A DNA stretch of 5,800 nucleotides, taken from contig WRML01000163.1 of assembly GCA_009777165.1 (NCBI GenBank), forward strand, positions 1 to 5,800, in the 5' to 3' direction. Numbering within the stretch: position 1 is the first letter of the stretch; the number at the start of each line of letters is the position of its first letter. Shown piece after piece: positions 3,011-5,800 of this stretch. The stretch comes from Kiritimatiellota bacterium. Lineage in GTDB: Bacteria > Verrucomicrobiota > Kiritimatiellia > RFP12 > UBA1067. Both the position numbers and the translations under genes were made by a program. The notes below the pieces were generated by a model. The model was not told the origin of the DNA. It ran no database searches and saw only the letters and a list, made by a program, of their open reading frames with translations.

Positions 3011-5800
3011 CAAGTCACGCAATTCACGGTCGATCCTGAAGGGGAAATCGTCATGTACCCCGGCGCCACGACCAATGTGGTGGTCACAGTGTTACCAGTC
3101 TCTTATACGCCTAGCACTTCTAGTGATTATGGAGAGGTGATTCCAGCATTATCGCCTACCCTCCTCCCCGGACGTTGGTCGTTGAACATCACGGCGACTA
3201 CTAGTGCTGAAGGGAAGGCCACGTTGTCACTAGACCCTGACTCTAGTGGGACTGACATCAAATACATCCCCGTGACGATCCGCGAGAAACCCATCCTCGT
3301 TCTTGATCCTAATCTAACGGGCCTTCAACCCGGGCATTCGCATCTGCATTCCGCCCCTGCCCCGGTCCAAGTCGGCGGGGTGTCAGGCACGGCGAACGCT
3401 TCGGTCACATGGTTCGAGGCGATATCCGACGATACGGACTTGTTCACGGTCACGTCTCTCGCCGACACGCTGGCGGACATCAAGATCACGCCGATTCTAG
3501 GCGCGAACGGTACCGCCGTCCTGACCGTCATCGCGCATGACGACGTACTGGGCGGGACATCCACGCAAACGGTTTCCGTAACGGTGATGCCGCAAATCAA
3601 GGTCACGTACAACGGTAACGGCGGCGACCCTGCCACCACGAACATCCTGTATGACACAGGTGACACGTACGACGACACACCCACGTCGTTGATGCCCATA
3701 CCGGAGCGCACGGGATACACATTCGTCGGGTGGTTCACGGAGGCAACCAACGGCACGGAGGTCGTCGGTACTGATTTTGTCACGGACACTAGCCCAGACA
3801 CGCTCTATGCGCAGTGGACGGCAAAGACGTACATGGTCATCTTCGATGCCGGTCCCGATGGTTATCCTCCCCCTCAGGGTATAGAGCAGACCTACGATGA
3901 ACCGTATGTTTTCCCGTTTGACCCGATCCGCACGGACTATCGGTTTGTCGGCTGGTACAGATATCTGTCCACGGATCCTCCCGGAGGTGTCCTGATACCG
4001 AACGGAAGCCCCATGACGGCGGCAACCCCCCATACGCTTTATGCGCGTTGGGACTATACGCCCTACGTCCTGTATGTGAACGCAGCCCAACCGGACGACA
4101 CCGGAAACGGGTACACTTGGGCAACCGCGAAAAAGACCATCCAGGCGGCGGTTAATATAGCCCCCGCGGGGTTTGAGATTCACGTCTTCAGAGGCATGTA
4201 TGAACCTTTCGCGTCAACGAACCGTACCATCAAGATTCTGGGCATTCACGGCGCGGAACATACCATCATTGACGGCGGGGGGGTGATGCGTTGCGCGACG
4301 CTTGCCGCCGTGGGACCGGGGTCGCCGACCAACACGGTGCTGATGGGGTTCACGCTGACGGGCGGTAACGGTACCCACCCGGTGTACACGCTTGAGAACG
4401 GCAACGGCGGCGGGTCGTTGGGCGGCACGCTGATTGATTGCGTGCTGTCGAACAACACGGCGGCGGCTTGGGGCGGCGGAGCGTATTACGGTGTCTTGAA
4501 CGGCTGCACGCTGACGCATAACACGGCAGCCGTTGGCGGGGGGGCGTATAACAGCACGCTGAACGGATGCGAGCTGTCGGGGAACACGGCGGCAACCAAC
4601 GGCGGCGGGGCGTTTAACGGCACATTGACGGATTGCACACTGACCGGGAATACGGCCGACAACGGTGGTGGGGCGTATGAGGGCAAGTTGATCAACTGCA
4701 CGCTGACGAATAACACGGCATTCATCAACGGCGGCGGGGCATACAATAGCACGTTGTATCACTGCACTCTGTCGGGGAATACGGCGGTCAACAATGGCGG
4801 CGGGGCGGCGGGCGGCGGCCTGCACAACTGCCTGGTGACGGGGAACGCGGCATCCAATGGCGGCGGGTCGTCGGGCGGCACGCTGATCAACTGCACCGTG
4901 TGGGGGAACACGGCGACCTCCGGCAGCGGGGCGGCGGGCGGCACACTGTTCAATTGTATCGTCTGGGGGAACCTTGCGGACGACCATGTGGGGGGGGCAT
5001 CATTCAGTTATTCCTGTACGACTCTGCCGCCCGGGGGGCCTGGAAACATTGATACGGATCCGCTGTTCATGGATGCGGCGAATGGCGATTTCCGCTTGCA
5101 GGTGACATCGCCGTGTAAGGACACGGGATTCAACGCGTATGTTGACTGGGCACTGGACCTTGCCGGGAATCCGCGTTTCCAGTTCGGGACGATTGACATG
5201 GGCGCGTATGAGTATGTCCCGGTTGAGTGCCTGGTCACGTTTGATGGGCAGGGGGGGGTGCCAACGCCTACCAACATGGTCGTGACGCAGGGGTTGGCGT
5301 ACGGAACGCTGGCGGATGTGAACCGCACGGGGTACACATTCCAAGGATGGTTTGACGACCCGACGGGCGGCACACCGGTCTTTGACACAACGATTGTCAC
5401 GAACGACGGCCCGCACACACTCTACGCGCAGTGGACGACGAACCAGTACACCGTCATTTACAACGACAACGGCGCGACCGGGACAACCCCCCTTTCAAAT
5501 CACATTTACGACGTGCCACAGAACTTGACGCTTTGCGGATTTTCAATGACGGGCTACACCTTCGCAGGATGGACGAATGAGTATGATACCATCGTGTATG
5601 ATGACGGTCAGCTGGTCACCAACCTGACGGATCAGGACGGGGGGGTGGTCGAGCTTTTCGCAGTATGGGAGCCCATCAGTTACACCGTGACCTACCGCGG
5701 CGACGGGCACACAAGCGGGGACACACCCGTCTCCTTGCACGTTTATGATGTGCCCGCATCCTTGACACTCAACGACTTTGAAAAGACAGGCTATCTCTTT
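2930..5800 (+). CDS. Large secreted or surface protein: B-repeats, cysteine-ladder beta-helix and anchor-Q-like segment (3'-partial)
   Basis: The frame stays open for 957 codons to the window edge, so the C-terminus is missing. Residues 1-27 are a signal peptide (MKK, a hydrophobic stretch, cleavage likely after VFA). Residues 28 to about 222 are beta-rich and unassigned. Residues 223-297 and 301-375 are two B-repeats of the Listeria InlB / List_Bact_rpt type, with GYTFVGW and LYAQW motifs. Residues about 378-700 are a right-handed parallel beta-helix, opening with a typical YVNAAQPDDTGNGYTWATAK and followed by nine rungs. Residues 706-762 resemble the choice-of-anchor Q segment (DPLF, GDFRL, SPCKDTG, DLAGNPR, DMGAYEY). 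B-repeats resume at 768-836 and 840-914, and another starts at 918. The protein is probably exported and attached to the surface or used in adhesion or glycan contact; no catalytic residues are evident. Its anchoring signal would lie beyond the window. Function is inferred from domains only. Confidence 0.9.
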   Translation, partial: MKKIIAHAMAAWVVVFMLATATHSVFAQVTQFTVDPEGEIVMYPGATTNVVVTVLPVSYTPSTSSDYGEVIPALSPTLLPGRWSLNITATTSAEGKATLSLDPDSSGTDIKYIPVTIREKPILVLDPNLTGLQPGHSHLHSAPAPVQVGGVSGTANASVTWFEAISDDTDLFTVTSLADTLADIKITPILGANGTAVLTVIAHDDVLGGTSTQTVSVTVMPQIKVTYNGNGGDPATTNILYDTGDTYDDTPTSLMPIPERTGYTFVGWFTEATNGTEVVGTDFVTDTSPDTLYAQWTAKTYMVIFDAGPDGYPPPQGIEQTYDEPYVFPFDPIRTDYRFVGWYRYLSTDPPGGVLIPNGSPMTAATPHTLYARWDYTPYVLYVNAAQPDDTGNGYTWATAKKTIQAAVNIAPAGFEIHVFRGMYEPFASTNRTIKILGIHGAEHTIIDGGGVMRCATLAAVGPGSPTNTVLMGFTLTGGNGTHPVYTLENGNGGGSLGGTLIDCVLSNNTAAAWGGGAYYGVLNGCTLTHNTAAVGGGAYNSTLNGCELSGNTAATNGGGAFNGTLTDCTLTGNTADNGGGAYEGKLINCTLTNNTAFINGGGAYNSTLYHCTLSGNTAVNNGGGAAGGGLHNCLVTGNAASNGGGSSGGTLINCTVWGNTATSGSGAAGGTLFNCIVWGNLADDHVGGASFSYSCTTLPPGGPGNIDTDPLFMDAANGDFRLQVTSPCKDTGFNAYVDWALDLAGNPRFQFGTIDMGAYEYVPVECLVTFDGQGGVPTPTNMVVTQGLAYGTLADVNRTGYTFQGWFDDPTGGTPVFDTTIVTNDGPHTLYAQWTTNQYTVIYNDNGATGTTPLSNHIYDVPQNLTLCGFSMTGYTFAGWTNEYDTIVYDDGQLVTNLTDQDGGVVELFAVWEPISYTVTYRGDGHTSGDTPVSLHVYDVPASLTLNDFEKTGYLF
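3596..4054 (+). repeat. B-repeats 1 and 2 (InlB / List_Bact_rpt type)
   Basis: There are two units of about 75 residues. Unit 1 (residues 223-297) runs from IKVTYNGNGG through RTGYTFVGWF to TLYAQW. Unit 2 (301-375) runs from YMVIFDAGPDG through YRFVGWY to TLYARW. These are small beta-grasp-like stalk modules found in large bacterial surface proteins, where they act as spacers or binding modules. Unit 2 is the more diverged. Confidence 0.85.
4412..4972 (+). repeat. Beta-helix rungs with a cysteine every 21 or 22 residues
   Basis: Residues 495-681 consist of nine consecutive units of the form GGGA-x-x-GTL-x-x-C-T-L-x-x-NTA. Cysteines fall at residues 504, 526, 547, 569, 590, 612, 634, 655 and 676, with spacings of 22, 21, 22, 21, 22, 22, 21 and 21. 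At the DNA level the units reuse blocks such as GGCGGCGGGGCG and AACACGGC, pointing to growth by duplication. The GGGA and NTA motifs recall Chlamydia Pmp-type GGA(I/L/V)/FxxN repeats, but the second motif differs. In a helix of this class each unit would be one turn, stacking the cysteines in a line. Confidence 0.85.
5045..5215 (+). other. Choice-of-anchor Q-like segment closing the beta-helix
   Basis: Residues 706-762 follow the order IDTDPLFMDAANGDFRLQ, SPCKDTG, DLAGNPR, then DMGAYEY. This pattern ends many bacterial beta-helix surface proteins and is often near the C-terminus. Here it is internal and followed by further B-repeats. The name refers to family resemblance by eye, not to a profile search. 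Confidence 0.7.
5231..5800 (+). repeat. B-repeats 3, 4 and the start of 5
   Basis: Unit 3 is residues 768-836 (LVTFDGQGG, RTGYTFQGWF, TLYAQW). Unit 4 is 840-914 (YTVIYNDNGATG, MTGYTFAGW, ELFAVW). Unit 5 starts at 918 (YTVTYRGDGHTSG, EKTGYLF) and is cut by the window edge. Units 4 and 5 share the phrase YDVP followed by LTL, which units 1-3 lack, so they are closer to each other and may come from a recent duplication. Confidence 0.85.

Noticed and set aside
4214..4987. 257-residue antisense frame with a regular RRPAA-RVPRQ-AV-QRA repeat
   Set aside because: The regularity mirrors the beta-helix rungs on the plus strand. It has no ribosome binding site and an atypical composition, so it is a shadow frame.

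Overview
The window holds two protein genes that point away from each other, with GC-rich palindromic repeats on both sides of the first gene. The DNA is GC-rich. The second gene encodes a large secreted protein made of InlB-type B-repeats, a right-handed beta-helix and a 'choice-of-anchor Q'-like segment. The noncoding DNA carries double GC hairpins. Together these suggest an uncultured member of the PVC group, most likely Kiritimatiellota, Verrucomicrobiota or Lentisphaerota. That is an inference from style; no marker gene is present.

Layout. Positions 1-368 are noncoding: a 53-bp direct repeat (1-53 and 103-155), then an inverted copy of a two-hairpin repeat (core 214-264) with a conserved extension to about 340. 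Positions 369-2288 (minus strand) encode a 639-residue fusion of an MFS transporter (LplT-like) with a PlsC-type acyltransferase, probably for lysophospholipid uptake and re-acylation. It lacks the acyl-ACP synthetase domain of classical Aas. Positions 2289-2929 are noncoding: a possible leader-less promoter for the acyltransferase gene, two more copies of the hairpin repeat (cores 2477-2527 and 2642-2692), and an AT-rich leader for the next gene. Positions 2930-5800 (plus strand) are one open frame with no stop, so the gene runs off the right edge. Its 957 visible residues are a signal peptide, an N-terminal beta-rich region, two B-repeats, a beta-helix whose rungs carry cysteines every 21-22 residues, an anchor-Q-like segment, two more B-repeats and the start of another.

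The two genes are divergent and show no functional link: one belongs to membrane lipid maintenance, the other is a cell-surface or secreted protein. The most notable signals are: (1) the two-hairpin repeat, whose three core copies differ only in the hairpin loops and which brackets the acyltransferase gene as an inverted pair of about 128 bp; (2) the regular cysteine ladder in the beta-helix; (3) a cluster of the tetranucleotide CTAG confined to the N-terminal part of the surface-protein gene; and (4) several long G or C runs inside both coding regions. I see no CRISPR array, tRNA, rRNA, transposase or defence gene.
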